The notes: a model not told the origin generated them from the sequence alone. Counted from the first letter of the stretch, positions 21,950-33,089 are shown. The stretch is 64,000 nt of DNA from Pyropia yezoensis (GCA_009829735.1 CM020619.1:13631777-13695776), one strand, 5' to 3'. Numbers and translations: made by a program.

Positions 21950-23754
21950 TCACACCGACAGCAGGTCCGCGGGCACGGCCCAGCCGTGGGCGCGGAGCAC
22001 CCGCGCAAAGCGGCCCAGCCGCGCCCGCCGCCGGGCGGTGGCCATGGTCGGGTTTGCCCCCCCCCCCCCGCCGCCGCCGCCGCCGCCCCCGACACCGCCC
22101 CGACCCCCACCCGCCCCCGCCGCAGCTGCCGCGGCAGACGCGGCGGCGGCGGCAGCCACCCCGTCGCGTGCGTCGGCGGCGAGACGGCGAAGGCCCGCCA
22201 TAGCGTCCCGCCACCAGCCGTCCAGGACAGGCGGCCGGGCAAGGCCGTCGCCGCCCAGCGCGGCGGCGAGGGCGGCTTCGCCCACGAAAAAGGCCGTCAC
22301 GCCGACGAGCGCGTCAGAGAGGAGGGCGTCCCCCGCGGGGCCGCCCCCGACGCCCCCACCACCTCCCCCGCCACCCCCGCCGCCGCCGCCGCCCCCTCCC
22401 GCGGCCCCTCCCCCGCCAGCGCCCCCACCCGTGACACCCGCCGGGCGCGTCGTGGTCGTGGTCGTTGTCGTTGTCGTTGTAGTTGCTGTTGCCGCGGCGG
22501 CGGCAACCGCGGCGGCGGTCGCAGACGTGGCGGTGGCGGTGGCGGTGGCGGTGGCGCGGGTAGTGGCGGCGCCCGGCGGCGGCCGCCCCGCCGCCCGCGG
22601 CGGGTCCACGGCCGCCGCCAAGGCGGCGCGGCGGGCGGCGACATAGGCCGCCCGCAGGGTGGCGGACGCGCCGCCCCCCGCGGCGGCCGCCACGTGCCGC
22701 GCCGTCAGCAGCGGGCCCGCCACCACCACGGGTACGGGGAGGTCAGCGGCGGCCGCGCCCATCGGCAGGGGGGGCGGAGCGGTGGCGTCGCCGCCCCCAC
22801 CGCCACCGCCACCCGGCCCGTCACCCCCCCCCCCCCACCACCACCCCCGGCAGTGGCGATACTGTACACCACCGCCGGCGTCCACCCCGGGGCGGCGTCG
22901 CCCGCGGCGAGCGCATACCGCCCAATGGCGGGGGGGGTGAGGCGGGCGGCGCTCGCCGCCGCCCGCCGCGTCGTGCCCTCCACCGCCGCGGCAATGAGGC
23001 CGGCCCAGTCTACGAGGCCGGCCAGCACGCCGGGCAGCACAACCCCGCCGGCGGGCTGCGCCAACCGCACCGGCGGCGAAACGACCGCCGGAGGAAAAGG
23101 TACGGAATGGGCGTGCCCCCGCCCCACCTGCCTTCTGTTCGCCGCCGTCGTCGTCGCCGACGCCGCCGCTGCTGCCGCCGCCACCGCTGCCGCCGCCGCC
23201 GCGTCGGCCGCCGCCGTTGACGCGGCGGCGGCGGCGGCGGCGCGCGCCGAAGCGGCTGCCGCCCCCGCCTCGGCGTCCCGCCCCCGCTGCGCCAGCCGCA
23301 CCGCCACGTACGGCGCCGCCCCCCGCACCGCCGCCGCGGCGCGGCCGCCCGCCACCGCCGCGTCCCGCGCGGCGACCGCCACCCGCAGCGCCGCCACCGC
23401 CCGCGCCGAGGCCGTTGCCGCGGCGGTCGCGTCGGCGACCGCCGCCGACACGCCCGACGCCGCAGCAGCTGCCGCGGCGGTCGCCGCGTCGGCCGCCGCG
23501 ACCGCCGCGGCGGTGGGGGGGAGCGCCGCGGCGGCCGCGTCGTCGAGCGCGGCTGTCAGGGGGGGAAGAGCCGCGGTGGCGGAACCGGCGGCAGCGTCGG
23601 CGGCGGCGGCCGCCGCGGCGGCGGCGTGGGTGAGGAAGGGGGTGGGGGGAGGTGGGGGGGTGGGGGGGGTGAAGACAGAGCGGAGGGCGGCGAGAAGAGG
23701 GTCTGCTCCGTCGTCCATGTCGTCGGGTGGGGGGGGGAGCGGGAGCGGCGCCAT
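21950..23754 (-). CDS. Ala-rich protein with a possible SMP-type lipid-binding region
   Basis: The frame starts at the ATG at 23754 (MAPLPLPPPPDDMDDGADPLLAAL). About 200 residues of Ala-rich, probably helical sequence follow. Next comes an ordered stretch, VLAGLVDWAGLIAAAVEGTTRRAA, then RLTPPAIGRYALAAGDAAPGW (about residues 268-290), and, in another frame, LPVPVVVAGPLLTARHVAAAA. The order 'Trp-containing helix, PP-x-I-x-x-Y-x-L-G-x-x-AP, then P-V-x-V' is what SMP (synaptotagmin-like mitochondrial lipid-binding) domains of membrane-contact-site tethers show, but the match is by eye and weak. A Thr run and a Gly run precede the C-terminal helices (LVGVTAFFVGEAALAAAL; RRARLGRFARVLRAHGWAVPADLLSV). 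The frame changes near the C run 22824-22836. No transmembrane helix is seen. Confidence 0.45.
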
Positions 23755-25028
23755 GAGGGGCGGGTCCTCGCCGCTGACGGCTGCCAGGGTGGGGGTACCG
23801 AACAGCGGCGAGGAGACCGCGGAGAGGCGGTGGTGGCGGCGGAGGAAGCAACGGGGAGAGGGCGTAGAGGCAAGGCGAGCGGGGGTCGAAGGCAGCGGGG
23901 GTCGAAGGCAGCGGGGGAAAGCGGGGAGGAGTCGGATGTGGGCGAAGGAGAAGGCGCTGGCCCATCGTAATGACGCAGCCGTGTGTCTGGTTTTTTGACT
24001 GATAAGCCGTAATGCTCATTCGGACTTTTCTCTGCCGATCGACAACCTCTGTGTTCTGGGCCGTGGGCGGCGACACGAGCGACGCTTCGCGGAATTACTA
24101 TGTGGTAGAGGTGGTGGGCGGCTGCAGCTGGGTGGGGAACGCGGCGAGACCCAGCAGTCATGCAGCACATGTATTTATGTACATACAGTACGTACAGAAC
24201 ACCAGGCGACGCGGCGCGGCCGGTTCCATGGGACGACGTGAGATGAGTAAAAGCAGGACACAGTTCCTACGACGACGTTCTGACGCTGACACTTCGGAGG
24301 GAGGGAGGCGTGCGAGAGGAGACCCCGCCCAGAACCACAGCGGTGAGGAGCACACGAAGCGCCACGCCGCGACGGCGACCCGTTCCGTGGGAGACCAACA
24401 GCGGAGCAAGTGAAAAACAGAGAGACACAGTTCATACGACGCGCCCGCGCGCGTTCCACAACGCCAGGGCTGGTGGGACCCCTCTCCAGAAAGGCCCCCG
24501 CGGCGTATGCCGCGACACTCTCCCTGCCCATGACCGCGGCCGGACGAGACCGGGCGGGACGTGGGGAAGGGCGTCGGGCGCCAACCCGCATCCCAGCCGG
24601 CCACGCCTAGGGGAGATGACGGCCGTCGGCACGCCGCCGCCGCTCAGACGGGAGCAGAGAGAGGGCCCGCCCAAAAAGACAGCGTTGGGGGGGCCGCTGG
24701 CGTCACACCAGCACCCCCCGCCCTCGACAGTAGCAGCCACTTCCCCATGCGCTGGGCCGCTTCCATGCCAACACCCCCTCCTTCCGCCCGCACCTGGTCG
24801 GCGCCAGCCAAGCAACTCACGCAGCACGGCGCTCACGCAGCTCTCACCCCCACCACCCTCCGCCCTGGGTGAACTCGTCTAGGGCGTGGCTGTCCCCACG
24901 CCGTGGTATACCTCGGTGTGTCGACCAGACCGAGCCGCCACCCCGCCCCCCCGACCCCCACCACCTCCCCTTCCCCACCCCCCTGCCAACGCACCCCACT
25001 CTACCCCAACAAGTCAGCACCCGTGATC
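23755..25028. other. Intergenic
   Basis: It contains a TACAGTA site at 24184-24190 and a two-copy degenerate direct repeat, roughly 24225-24280 and 24388-24445, sharing ACACAGTTC-C/A-TACGACG. I see no supported gene. Confidence 0.5.
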
Positions 25029-26783
25029 TCATGTCCGCCTCCCCCCCGACCCCACATACGACATCGGCTGCGGCGGCGTCCGCCGAAAGGCGCTGCCCGG
25101 CGTGGACAGCCCGCCGCTGCCTGCCGGCGACACGGCGTCGGTACTCCCCCCCCCTCCCCGGGGCCCACCGCCGCTCCCCCGCAGGGGCGACGTGCCACGC
25201 AGCAGCGTCGCGGCGGTGGGGACGGCCGGCACGCCGCCATTGCTGACGTGCGCGCCGCCGCCGCCAGCACCCCCGTCATCGGCGTAACGGCTCTGCTGCC
25301 AGGCAGAGATGAAAAAGGCAATGAGAGCGCCCAGGCACAGCGACACCACACACGCGGTGGCGGTGCCGAGGAGGCCCCGCAGGTCCTCGTCGTCGTCGCG
25401 CAAAGCCGTGTGGCGGGAGCCACCCAGGCTGCTGCTGCTGCTGTGGCTGCCCCCACCGCCGCTGACGCCGCCGCCGCCGCCACCGCCGTCCCCACCGCCG
25501 CCGCCAGCCCCACCGCCGACGCCGGCGGAGCCAAAGGTGTTGCGGGAGAGGGACTTGATCTTGGAGCGGAGGCTCTCGGTCGATGCCGCCGCCGCGTCGC
25601 GTTGCGCGAGCGCGTCGCGGAGCTGCCGCTCAATCGCATTGGCGCGCTTCTCGGCCTTAAGCTCCAGCTCCGCCGCCTGCTTTTCAAGCGCCGCCTTCGT
25701 GGCCGCGGCCGACGCCTCTGCGGCGGCCGCGCCGCCGCCGTCGCCACTCCCCCCCCCGCCCCCGCTGCGCACCCGCATGGACGAGGAGGATGACGAGGCG
25801 GCGGCGGCCAGTGCCGACGACATAGCCTCATCCCGCTCGTGTACCCACTCACCCAGCGCCTTGATCTCATCCCGCCACGGCACGTGCTCCCGGTGGACCT
25901 CTGCAATGACCCCCTCCAGCCGGTGCAGCACCGCCGTCCGCTCCGTGACGGCGGTAAGGAGCAGGTCAATCCGCTCCCGCACCGAGTCGTACACCTCAGA
26001 CGCGTTGCCCGCGGCGGTGGCCCAGCGCAGCTTGTCACTCACGCGGGCCACCTCCGCTTCCGCCTCGGCCCGGCGTTTGCGCTCCGACGCAATCTCCGCC
26101 TTGAACGTCTTTTCCCACGACGTCCGCGCGCCGGCGGCGGCACGGAGCTCGGCAGCCACCCGCGTGGCCGCCTCGGCCGCCGCCTCGGCCGCCGCCGCCC
26201 GCTTCTCCGCCCGCCGGATGGTGACGGTCATCTTTTCCACCACCGACCCGCAGCGGTCGCGCGCAATCTTGTCCACCGACGTCCACGCGTCCATCAGCAG
26301 CGCGTTGATCTGCGCTGACGCGTCATTGGCGTCGGCCGACGCGGCCGTCACGCGGGAGGCGAGGTTGGTCAGCCGCCCTTGGGCGTTTTCAAACATGGCA
26401 CGGATCTGCTCGGCCTGCGCCGCCTTGAACGCAGCGTCCATGCCGCCCCCGTCATCCGAGGTGGTGGTAGTGGTGGTGGTGGTGGTGGTGGTATACTCAT
26501 CGTCGTCCTCGTCTTGGGTGGTGGTGGTAGTAGTGGTGGCACCACCGCCGCCGACGCCGCCGCCGCTGCCCACCGCGCCACCACCACCCGCCGCCGCTGC
26601 TGCCAGCCGGTGTGCCGCGTCGGCGACCGAATCCGCCACGGAGCCCGCCACCGACTCGGCCGCAACGACCGACGCGGTCTGGGCACCCGCCGCCACCAGC
26701 ACCACCACCGCCGCCGCTGCCGCAGAGGCGACCACCGCCAAGGGCAGCAGGCGGCGCATGCCGCCGGCGATGCGGGGAGTCAT
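25029..26783 (-). CDS. Coiled-coil protein with signal sequence and C-terminal membrane helix
   Basis: This 584-residue frame starts at the ATG at 26783 (MTPRIAGGMRRLLPLAVV; a second ATG lies at 26759). Residues about 10-32 form a signal peptide or anchor. Thr-rich and acidic tracts follow (about 80-113). Then come long charged heptad-like segments predicted as coiled coil (MDAAFKAAQAEQIRAMFENAQ; EKRAAAAEAAAEAATRVAAEL; EIASERKRRAEAEAEVARVSDKL; KQAAELELKAEKRANAIERQLRDAL). A Gly-rich linker leads to one transmembrane helix at about 472-494 (LLGTATACVVSLCLGALIAFFISAW) and a Gly/Ser/Pro tail of about 90 residues. The layout suggests a lumenal or extracellular coiled-coil rod anchored by a single helix. 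It recalls nuclear-envelope karyogamy proteins in layout only; their Cys-rich domain is absent. Function unknown. The gene is divergent from the WD-protein gene. Confidence 0.6.
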   Translation of the reverse strand: MTPRIAGGMRRLLPLAVVASAAAAAVVVLVAAGAQTASVVAAESVAGSVADSVADAAHRLAAAAAGGGGAVGSGGGVGGGGATTTTTTTQDEDDDEYTTTTTTTTTTTSDDGGGMDAAFKAAQAEQIRAMFENAQGRLTNLASRVTAASADANDASAQINALLMDAWTSVDKIARDRCGSVVEKMTVTIRRAEKRAAAAEAAAEAATRVAAELRAAAGARTSWEKTFKAEIASERKRRAEAEAEVARVSDKLRWATAAGNASEVYDSVRERIDLLLTAVTERTAVLHRLEGVIAEVHREHVPWRDEIKALGEWVHERDEAMSSALAAAASSSSSSMRVRSGGGGGSGDGGGAAAAEASAAATKAALEKQAAELELKAEKRANAIERQLRDALAQRDAAAASTESLRSKIKSLSRNTFGSAGVGGGAGGGGGDGGGGGGGVSGGGGSHSSSSSLGGSRHTALRDDDEDLRGLLGTATACVVSLCLGALIAFFISAWQQSRYADDGGAGGGGAHVSNGGVPAVPTAATLLRGTSPLRGSGGGPRGGGGSTDAVSPAGSGGLSTPGSAFRRTPPQPMSYVGSGGRRT

Positions 26784-28120
26784 CGGAATGATCAAGGGGG
26801 GCGGGGCGGACGGGCGGGCGGGCGGGCGGGCGGGCGGGCGGGCGGGCGGGGGGAGGGGGGGGGAGGGGAGGGGCAAGGTGGGGGGGGGGGGGGGGGAGTG
26901 TGGACCGCCGCAGCCGCAACGCGACGACACAGCGCTGCGTCGACGACGCCGTCGGCGTGTGGGGGGGTGGGGAGCAGAGCCGCGTCGTCACACTCCTCGC
27001 CGCCCGCTGCGCCCGCCGCCGCCAGCCCCGGCGCGCGCGCGTCGCCGTCGGCGCGGGCAGGCAGACAGAACAAGACACCCACTCCCTTCCCAACACGTGT
27101 GCGGCGGGACGGCTACGGCGGCTGCTCTCGCGCGCGCTGCTGGTGGGCGAGTTTTGAAACCCCCCCCCCCGCCCCCCCCAGCCCGGCCATCGAGATCTCT
27201 CACAGGGCAAACCCCACCCGGATTTCGTTCGCAGCAGTTGTTCCGTATATGTACATTTGGTTCGCGGGGACGGCACGGGCCGGATCATTTGAGCTCTGCC
27301 GACCACACTCGCTGCGCTGTGCTGCAGGCATGCACACTCCTCCGCACCACGACCGCCTCGAGCGGTGGCGGTGTTGCGGGCAAGAGCGGTTTGATGCGGG
27401 GGGAGCCGCGGCTCGCCCCTCACCCCGCCGCGCTCGCCGGCGGCCGCCGGCGAGCGCGCCTTCGACTGTCGGTGCCTCGGCGGCAGCGTCTGCTGCGCGT
27501 GGCACAGGGTGCGGAGGGGAGTGGCGACGGGAGCGACCGTGTACAGTACAGCACAGTACCATCAACCCCGTCTGCCGCCTGACGTCTCTCCCCTCCTCCG
27601 CCCCCCCCTTTCCCAACTGTCGGCCACCCCGTCGCGGTCGCCGGCGGTCGGCCGCCCCCTTTCTCCGGGCCGGCCGGGGGAGGGGAGGGAGACGCGGCGC
27701 GCCATGGGCGCTCATCCCCACGCCCCCTGCAGGGGCGCGCGGGGGTGAGCGCCCCTCACTACTGCATCCCTCACTGCTGCCTGTGGCGAGCATTGGCGGT
27801 CAACAGGCGGCGGCAGGCGCTGCTTCCCCGCCCCACTCCCTTCCCCGCGCGACCCTCGCTAACGACCGCCTCCCAACTGCCCACCGCGGCTCCTCTCATG
27901 TTTCATTACATATATGCTTTTTTCCACCTTGGTCTCCTCGGTGCATTGCGCGGTGGTCCCCCGAACCCCCCTGAGACGTCCGTCTTATGTGACGCCGCCC
28001 CCTCCGACGGTGAAGCTGTTGCCCCTCTCCCTTCCCCCCTCCCCTCCCATCTTCGTTGCTGCCGCCGTTGTCGCTGCCGCCGCTGCCGCCGCCGCCGTCG
28101 CGGTCCCCCCTGCTGTCGCC
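26784..28120. promoter_or_regulatory. Divergent intergenic region with a 30-bp perfect palindrome
   Basis: It separates two diverging genes and so probably holds both promoters. It contains a perfect 30-bp palindrome at 27429-27458 (half-site CGCGCTCGCCGGCGG), a TACAGTA site at 27542-27548 and the tract CAGTACAGCACAGTACC. No TATA box is obvious. Confidence 0.45.
26808..26848. repeat. (GGGC)n tetranucleotide repeat
   Basis: About nine tandem GGGC units lie just upstream of the membrane-protein start codon, in the probable 5' UTR or promoter. Confidence 0.9.
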
Positions 28121-30795
28121 ATGCCGTGGACGCGGGCCCCCCCCATTCCCACCCCCGCCGCTGCGTCGGCCAACTGGGCGGCCGCCGCGCTCGCCGCCGA
28201 CGGCGGTGGGCGCTACGCGTATGCCACTGGCGGCGGGGGCGTCCGTATTGTCCACCGCCCTCCCGAGCGGGCGCCGCCGCCACCGCCGCCGCCGCCGCCG
28301 CTGCCGCCACCTCCCCCGCCTGGCACGCCAGCGGCGGCAGCAGCGGCGGCGGGGACAGGTGCTGCTGGTGGCGGTGCGCCCGCCAGCGATGAGCTGCTGG
28401 CGTTTGGGGCGGGCGGCTGGGAGCCCCCCGTCGACGCTGCCATGCTGGCCACGGCCGCCACCGTCGCCACCCCCGCTTTGGCTGCGGCGGCGGCTGTGCC
28501 GCATCCGCGGCCCCCCGCCGGGTCCGACACGGCGTTGGCACTACCGCCTGGCGGCCCGCCCGTCACGGACGTTGGGTGGTGGGTGGGCGCGACGGGCCGC
28601 CACCCGCGGCCACTGCTGGTGGTGGCGACGGGGGCGGTACCTGCGCGGGGACCGGCTGTGGGTGGGGGTGGGAGGGACGGGGGGGACGTGCAGGTGTGGA
28701 ACGTGTGCCGCGGGAGTGGCAGCCGCGTATTCCGAATGGGCCTTGCTGCGGCCGCCGCAGAGGTGGCGGCAGAGGAGGACGCTGCGGCTGGGACGGCGGA
28801 GGGTGGGCGGGGGTGGGGGCGGTGCTCCCGGCTGGCGCTCCCGGCAGGGGGGGGTGCGGAGGCGGCGGGTGGCGTCCGTACCCGCAGCTGGCGGTGGTCC
28901 CCGTTTGGATGGGGTGGGGGGGTGGATGGGAAGGTGGGCACGCCGGGCGATATAGGCGGCGGCGGTGGGGGTGGCGTCGATGGCGGCGGTTTCGGTGACG
29001 GCGTCGGCGGTGATGTTGGCGGTAACGGCGGCACGTTGCCGATGCCGCTCGCCCCCCCCCTCTTTGCGCGAGGCATTGCAACAGCGTCGGCAGGCCCCGG
29101 GGGTCCCCTCCTATTTGTGGGCACCAGCAGCGGCGCCGTGCACGGCATTGCGGTTGACGCTGACGGCACCTTTGGCCGCGTCCTGGCGCTGACCCACTTG
29201 GCGGGCCTGCCCGTCACCGCCCTGGCGGGGTCGACCAATCTCCTCGCGGGCGCCGACGAGGGCGGCCGCCTCGTCGTATGGCGCGTAGCCCCGGTGGCGG
29301 CGGGCGGTGCCGACGCACCGCCGCCGGCCAGGGGAGGGGTCCGGGGCGGGTCCGGAGCTGGGGGGCTTGCCCCGCTGTGGGGCGGGCCATCCGAGGGCCG
29401 TGCCGCCCGCGGGGCCGCCGCGCTGGGCACCTATGACGTGCAGCTGCTGTACGCTGTGTCGGTGGCGGCGGGGGGCGGCCCGTGGGGCTATGTTCGTGGT
29501 ACCAACGACGCCGCCGCTGGCACTGCTGGCGCCGCGGCGGCCGGCGGCCGCACGAGCGGCGTTGGCGGCGGTGGCAGCGGCGGCGGCGACGAGGCGGTGA
29601 CGGCGGTGGCGGTGACGCCCGACGGGCTGCTGCTGGCGGGCACAACGGGCGGGGTGCTGACGTTCCACGCCATCCGCCCGCGGGTGGTGGTGGCCACCGT
29701 GGCGGTTGCCACCGCGGCGGTGACTGCCATTGCGCTGGGCGGGGGGGAGTCGGGGGGCAGCAGCAGCAGGAGCAGGCGGGGGGCGCTCGCGGCGGTCGCG
29801 GCCGAGGACGGGCGGGTGAGCGTGCTGGGCTGGGGGGGGGGCGCGGCGGCCACCGGCGGGGGCGGGGGGGGTGGGGGACCACAGGGGCTGGGGCGCAGGG
29901 ACGGGCCGCCTCGCCGCTGTCCCCACCGGCGGCGGCGGCGCCTGCGTGGCTTTTGTCCCGGCCGGCTGCTGGCGGTGGCGGCGGCGCCTGCTACACTCCC
30001 GTTCCGACCGATGCTGGGGCAGGGGGGGGCGCCGGTGGGGCGGGGTGCGGGGGGGCGGCGTGGGGTATGGACGGCTGGGCCTGGGGGGGGGTGGCGGACG
30101 ATGGCACGTGTGGGTTGGCCGCGGCGGCGGCGGCCGCCGCCGTAGACGGGAGGGGCGGGGGAGCGGAGCCACCATCGTCGGCTGGCCCGGCTGGCGGGGA
30201 CAGCGGCAGCTTGGGCGGCAGCTGCAGTGGCGGCGGCGGCGGCGGCAGCGGCAGCGGCGACGGCGGCGGCACCGCCACCCTCCGCACCGTGACCATCAAG
30301 CCCGTTGTGCACTTTTCCGTCGCCCTCCGGGCGCCCGTCCTGGGCGCCACCCTCGGCGCCTCGCCTCCCGGAACCGGTGGTGGGGATGGTGCGCCCGAGC
30401 TGGCCCTTCTCGCGTCAGGCGTGCGGGGCCTGCCGCGCTTCCGCCACATCCGCGGCGGCGGGCGGCCGTGGCGGGGGCGGCTTCCCGACGCGCACACACC
30501 GCGGCGGCGGCGTGACGGGAGTGGCTCGAGTGGCCGCGGGGGGGGGGGGGGGGCTGGGGGAGGAGGAGGAGGAAGCGAAGAGGGAGGGGGAGGCGGAGGC
30601 GAAGGGGGCGCGGGGAGCGCCGGTGCGGGGGGCGGTTCCTTGGCTGGCGCCGCCGACCCGTGTGTGGATGCCGTGACGGGGGACTGGGTGGGGGACGCGG
30701 GCTTTGGGTGGCGGGGGGGGAGGGACGGCGGTTGGTCCGAGGGGGGGTGGACGTCTGCCAGTGACGGGTACGCGTCGGGGCTGTCGGAGCTGTGA
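28121..30795 (+). CDS. WD-repeat protein resembling WDR54
   Basis: The frame starts at the ATG at 28121 (GTCGCCATGCCG). Beta-propeller-like blades are visible: GGGRYAYATGGGGVRIVHRP; GGDVQVWNVC; LFARGIATASAGPGGPLLFVGTSSGAVHGIAV; LAGADEGGRLVVWRV; VTAVAVTPDGLLLAGTTGGVLTFH; LAAVAAEDGRVSVLGW. The FARGIA-x(n)-VGT-S-G-V stretch followed by a blade ending D-x-G-L/R-L-x-V-W-R matches my recollection of WDR54, and the likely end (ALLASGVRGLPRFRHI) resembles that family's C-terminus. Gly- and Pro-rich inserts separate the blades. The reading frame shifts around the G runs 29832-29841 and 29864-29871, after which the frame ending at 30795 is the best continuation. WDR54 is mostly known from ciliated organisms, so the role here is unclear. 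Confidence 0.55.
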
Positions 30796-31760
30796 GGGGG
30801 GGGGAGCCCGGAGGAACTAACAGCGCAGTGGGTCTATCTCCGTTATCTTACTTCAGGACAGTGTTTGTAGGAGGTGCGCATTTTTTATCTATCTCGCTGC
30901 ATTGACGCGTGCAGAACTTTGGTTGTCTCGTGGCTGCGTGCTACGAAGACAAGCGCGGAACTGCATGTCAGTGAGGTCCATGTCAGATACGACGATCATC
31001 ACCCGGTGTACAGGCCATCACCGCGTCTCTAAATAGCGACCAGTACCAAAGCCCCATGTCCTGCGCAGCTCCAGCCCGTTCAAGTTACGAAGTAGCCAGT
31101 CGGAAAGAACGTTGTGTACATATCTCCCGCAAACAGCGGCAGCAAAGCACAAAGAACACACACGTTTTACGCACACACCTTCTGCGTCCTGGTAAAACGA
31201 TTTATCGTATGTACGCGCAGAACAGCGCTTACATCGGCCTGTAGGGGCGGCAACGCTTTCACTTTTCTTGCTCCCGACTCTGTACAACCTGAGGGCTGTC
31301 TTCGACCCTGAACACTGAAGAAGCGGTATTGTTATGGCTCAGAAAGGTACGTACCAGACATTCTCAGGAGGACAACGAGGTCAAGCAACCCCAGCGAAGT
31401 CTCTTTAAGCCGAGGTTGAGGGGCGTCATGATGAAGCAAGGTGGTTGAGACGAAATTTGGAGGGGTGGGGAAATATTTTTGGCTACGGACTGTACAGTAC
31501 ATATGAACATAATGTACCGTACAGTAGCGAGTGTCCGCCACAGCGGATCGCCTGCATCCAATCTGGCGGCCGCGTGATCCCCTCGCCGTCGCGCACACCT
31601 CCCAACACAGTGCCTGCGCCATTTCATTGCTCCAGACTGCATCACGCACCTCCCCCCTGCCGTTTTCCCGCCGACCTCATTCCTGCCCTTACCCCGCTCT
31701 GTGCTCCCCCGCCCGCCCCCCCTTTCCTCCCACCGGCCTGCACGAGCAGCTTCTGTCGCC
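30796..31760. other. Intergenic, promoter side of isopropylmalate dehydrogenase
   Basis: The composition is more AT-rich than the genes. It has two TACAGTA sites (31493-31499 and 31520-31526), 235-268 bases before the leuB-type start codon. I see no supported gene. Confidence 0.5.
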
Positions 31761-33089
31761 ATGGCGGCCTTTGTGGTCCCCTGCGTCGGCGGCGTCGGCG
31801 CCGCCGCCGCCGCCGCCCGGCGCGGCCGGCCGGCTGGCGCCTCGGCGCGGCGCCCCCTGCGGGTGCCTGCACCCGCGGGTGCGGCAGCGGCGGCGGGCCG
31901 TCGGCGGGCGATGGTGCCCACCGCAACGGCAGCGGCGTCAGCGGGCGGGAGCCCCGCAGCAGCGTCGGCCGACGCGGTCGCGCCCGCGGGCCCGCGCACG
32001 CACACCATTACGCTGCTGCCCGGGGATGGGATTGGGGAGGAGATCATGGCCGCGACGGTGGACGTGCTGGACGCGGTCGCCGCCCGCTTTGACCTGACCC
32101 TGTCCATGTCGTCGGCGCTGATGGGCGGCGCCGCGATTGACGCCACCGGCGAGCCGCTGCCGGCGGCGACGCTCGACGCGTGCCGCGCGTCGGACGCGGT
32201 GCTGCTTGCGTGCATTGGCGGCTACAAGTGGGATGACCTGCCGCGGGCGAGCCGACCCGAGACGGGCCTGCTGGCGCTGCGCAAGCAGCTGGGCCTGTTT
32301 GCCAACCTCCGGCCGGCCAAGGCGTTTGCGCAGCTGGAGGGCGCGTCCAGCCTCAAGGACGAGGTGGTCAACGGGGTGGACCTGATGGTCGTGCGCGAGC
32401 TCACCGGCGGCGTGTACTTTGGCACGCCCAAGGGCATTGACACGGACCCGGCGACGGGCGCGCGGGTAGGGTACTCCAACATGGTCTACCACGACTATGA
32501 GGTGCAGCGCATCGCTCGGGTGGCATTGGACATTGCGATGAAGCGGGGCAAGTCGCTCGTGTCGGTGGACAAGGCGAATGTGTTGGAGGTGTCCCAGCTG
32601 TGGCGGGAGGAGGTGATCAAGGCGGCGGCCGACTACCCCGAGGTGGCCCTCTCGCACATGTATGTGGACAATGCGGCGATGCAGCTTGTGCGGTGGCCCA
32701 AGCAGTTTGACGTGATGGTCACGGGCAACCTGTTTGGGGACGTGCTGTCCGACTGCGCGAGCATGCTTGTCGGCAGCCTGGGCATGCTGCCGTCTGCGTC
32801 TCTGGGCGACGGGTCCGGGCCGGGCGTCTTTGAGCCCGTCCACGGCTCCGCCCCTGACATTGCGGGGACGGACGCGGCCAACCCGGTGGCGTGCGTGCTG
32901 TCGGCCGCCATGATGTTGCGCTACGCGCTGGGCGAGTTTCCCGCCGCCGACGCGGTAGAGGCGGCCGTCGAGGCAGTGCTCGATGCGGGCTGGCGGACGG
33001 GCGATATTATGTCCGAGGGCAAGACGCTTGTTGGCTGCAAGCGCATGGGCGAGCTCATCGTCGACGCCGTATCGGCTGGTGGCAAGTAG
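31761..33089 (+). CDS. 3-isopropylmalate dehydrogenase, plastid-targeted
   Basis: This enzyme oxidises and decarboxylates 3-isopropylmalate with NAD+ in leucine synthesis. The product has 442 residues. The first 75 or so are Ala/Arg/Pro-rich without acidic residues, as in a plastid transit peptide; the catalytic part then has the bacterial LeuB length. Motifs: LLPGDGIG (about residue 84), LRKQLGLFANLRPAKAF (substrate loop), VRELTGGVYFG (catalytic Tyr), SVDKANVLEVSQLWRE (catalytic Lys), YVDNAAMQLVRWPKQFDV, GNLFGDVLSDCASML (metal-binding Asp) and EPVHGSAPDIAGTDAANPVA (NAD-binding). All key residues are present and there is no frame break. The start is the ATG in GTCGCCATGG; upstream codons lack another ATG in frame. 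No introns. Confidence 0.97.
   Translation: MAAFVVPCVGGVGAAAAAARRGRPAGASARRPLRVPAPAGAAAAAGRRRAMVPTATAAASAGGSPAAASADAVAPAGPRTHTITLLPGDGIGEEIMAATVDVLDAVAARFDLTLSMSSALMGGAAIDATGEPLPAATLDACRASDAVLLACIGGYKWDDLPRASRPETGLLALRKQLGLFANLRPAKAFAQLEGASSLKDEVVNGVDLMVVRELTGGVYFGTPKGIDTDPATGARVGYSNMVYHDYEVQRIARVALDIAMKRGKSLVSVDKANVLEVSQLWREEVIKAAADYPEVALSHMYVDNAAMQLVRWPKQFDVMVTGNLFGDVLSDCASMLVGSLGMLPSASLGDGSGPGVFEPVHGSAPDIAGTDAANPVACVLSAAMMLRYALGEFPAADAVEAAVEAVLDAGWRTGDIMSEGKTLVGCKRMGELIVDAVSAGGK

Noticed and set aside
20631-22646. 671-codon plus-strand Pro/Arg-rich frame
   Set aside because: It partly overlaps the minus-strand SMP-like gene and has only compositional bias and no motif.
25029-26783. Naming the coiled-coil membrane protein as a GEX1/KAR5 karyogamy factor
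   Set aside because: The general layout fits, but the Cys-rich domain that defines the family is absent.
31018-31287. 89-codon Cys-containing minus-strand frame
   Set aside because: No ATG start in frame, and it sits in an AT-richer spacer; two CxxC pairs alone are not enough.
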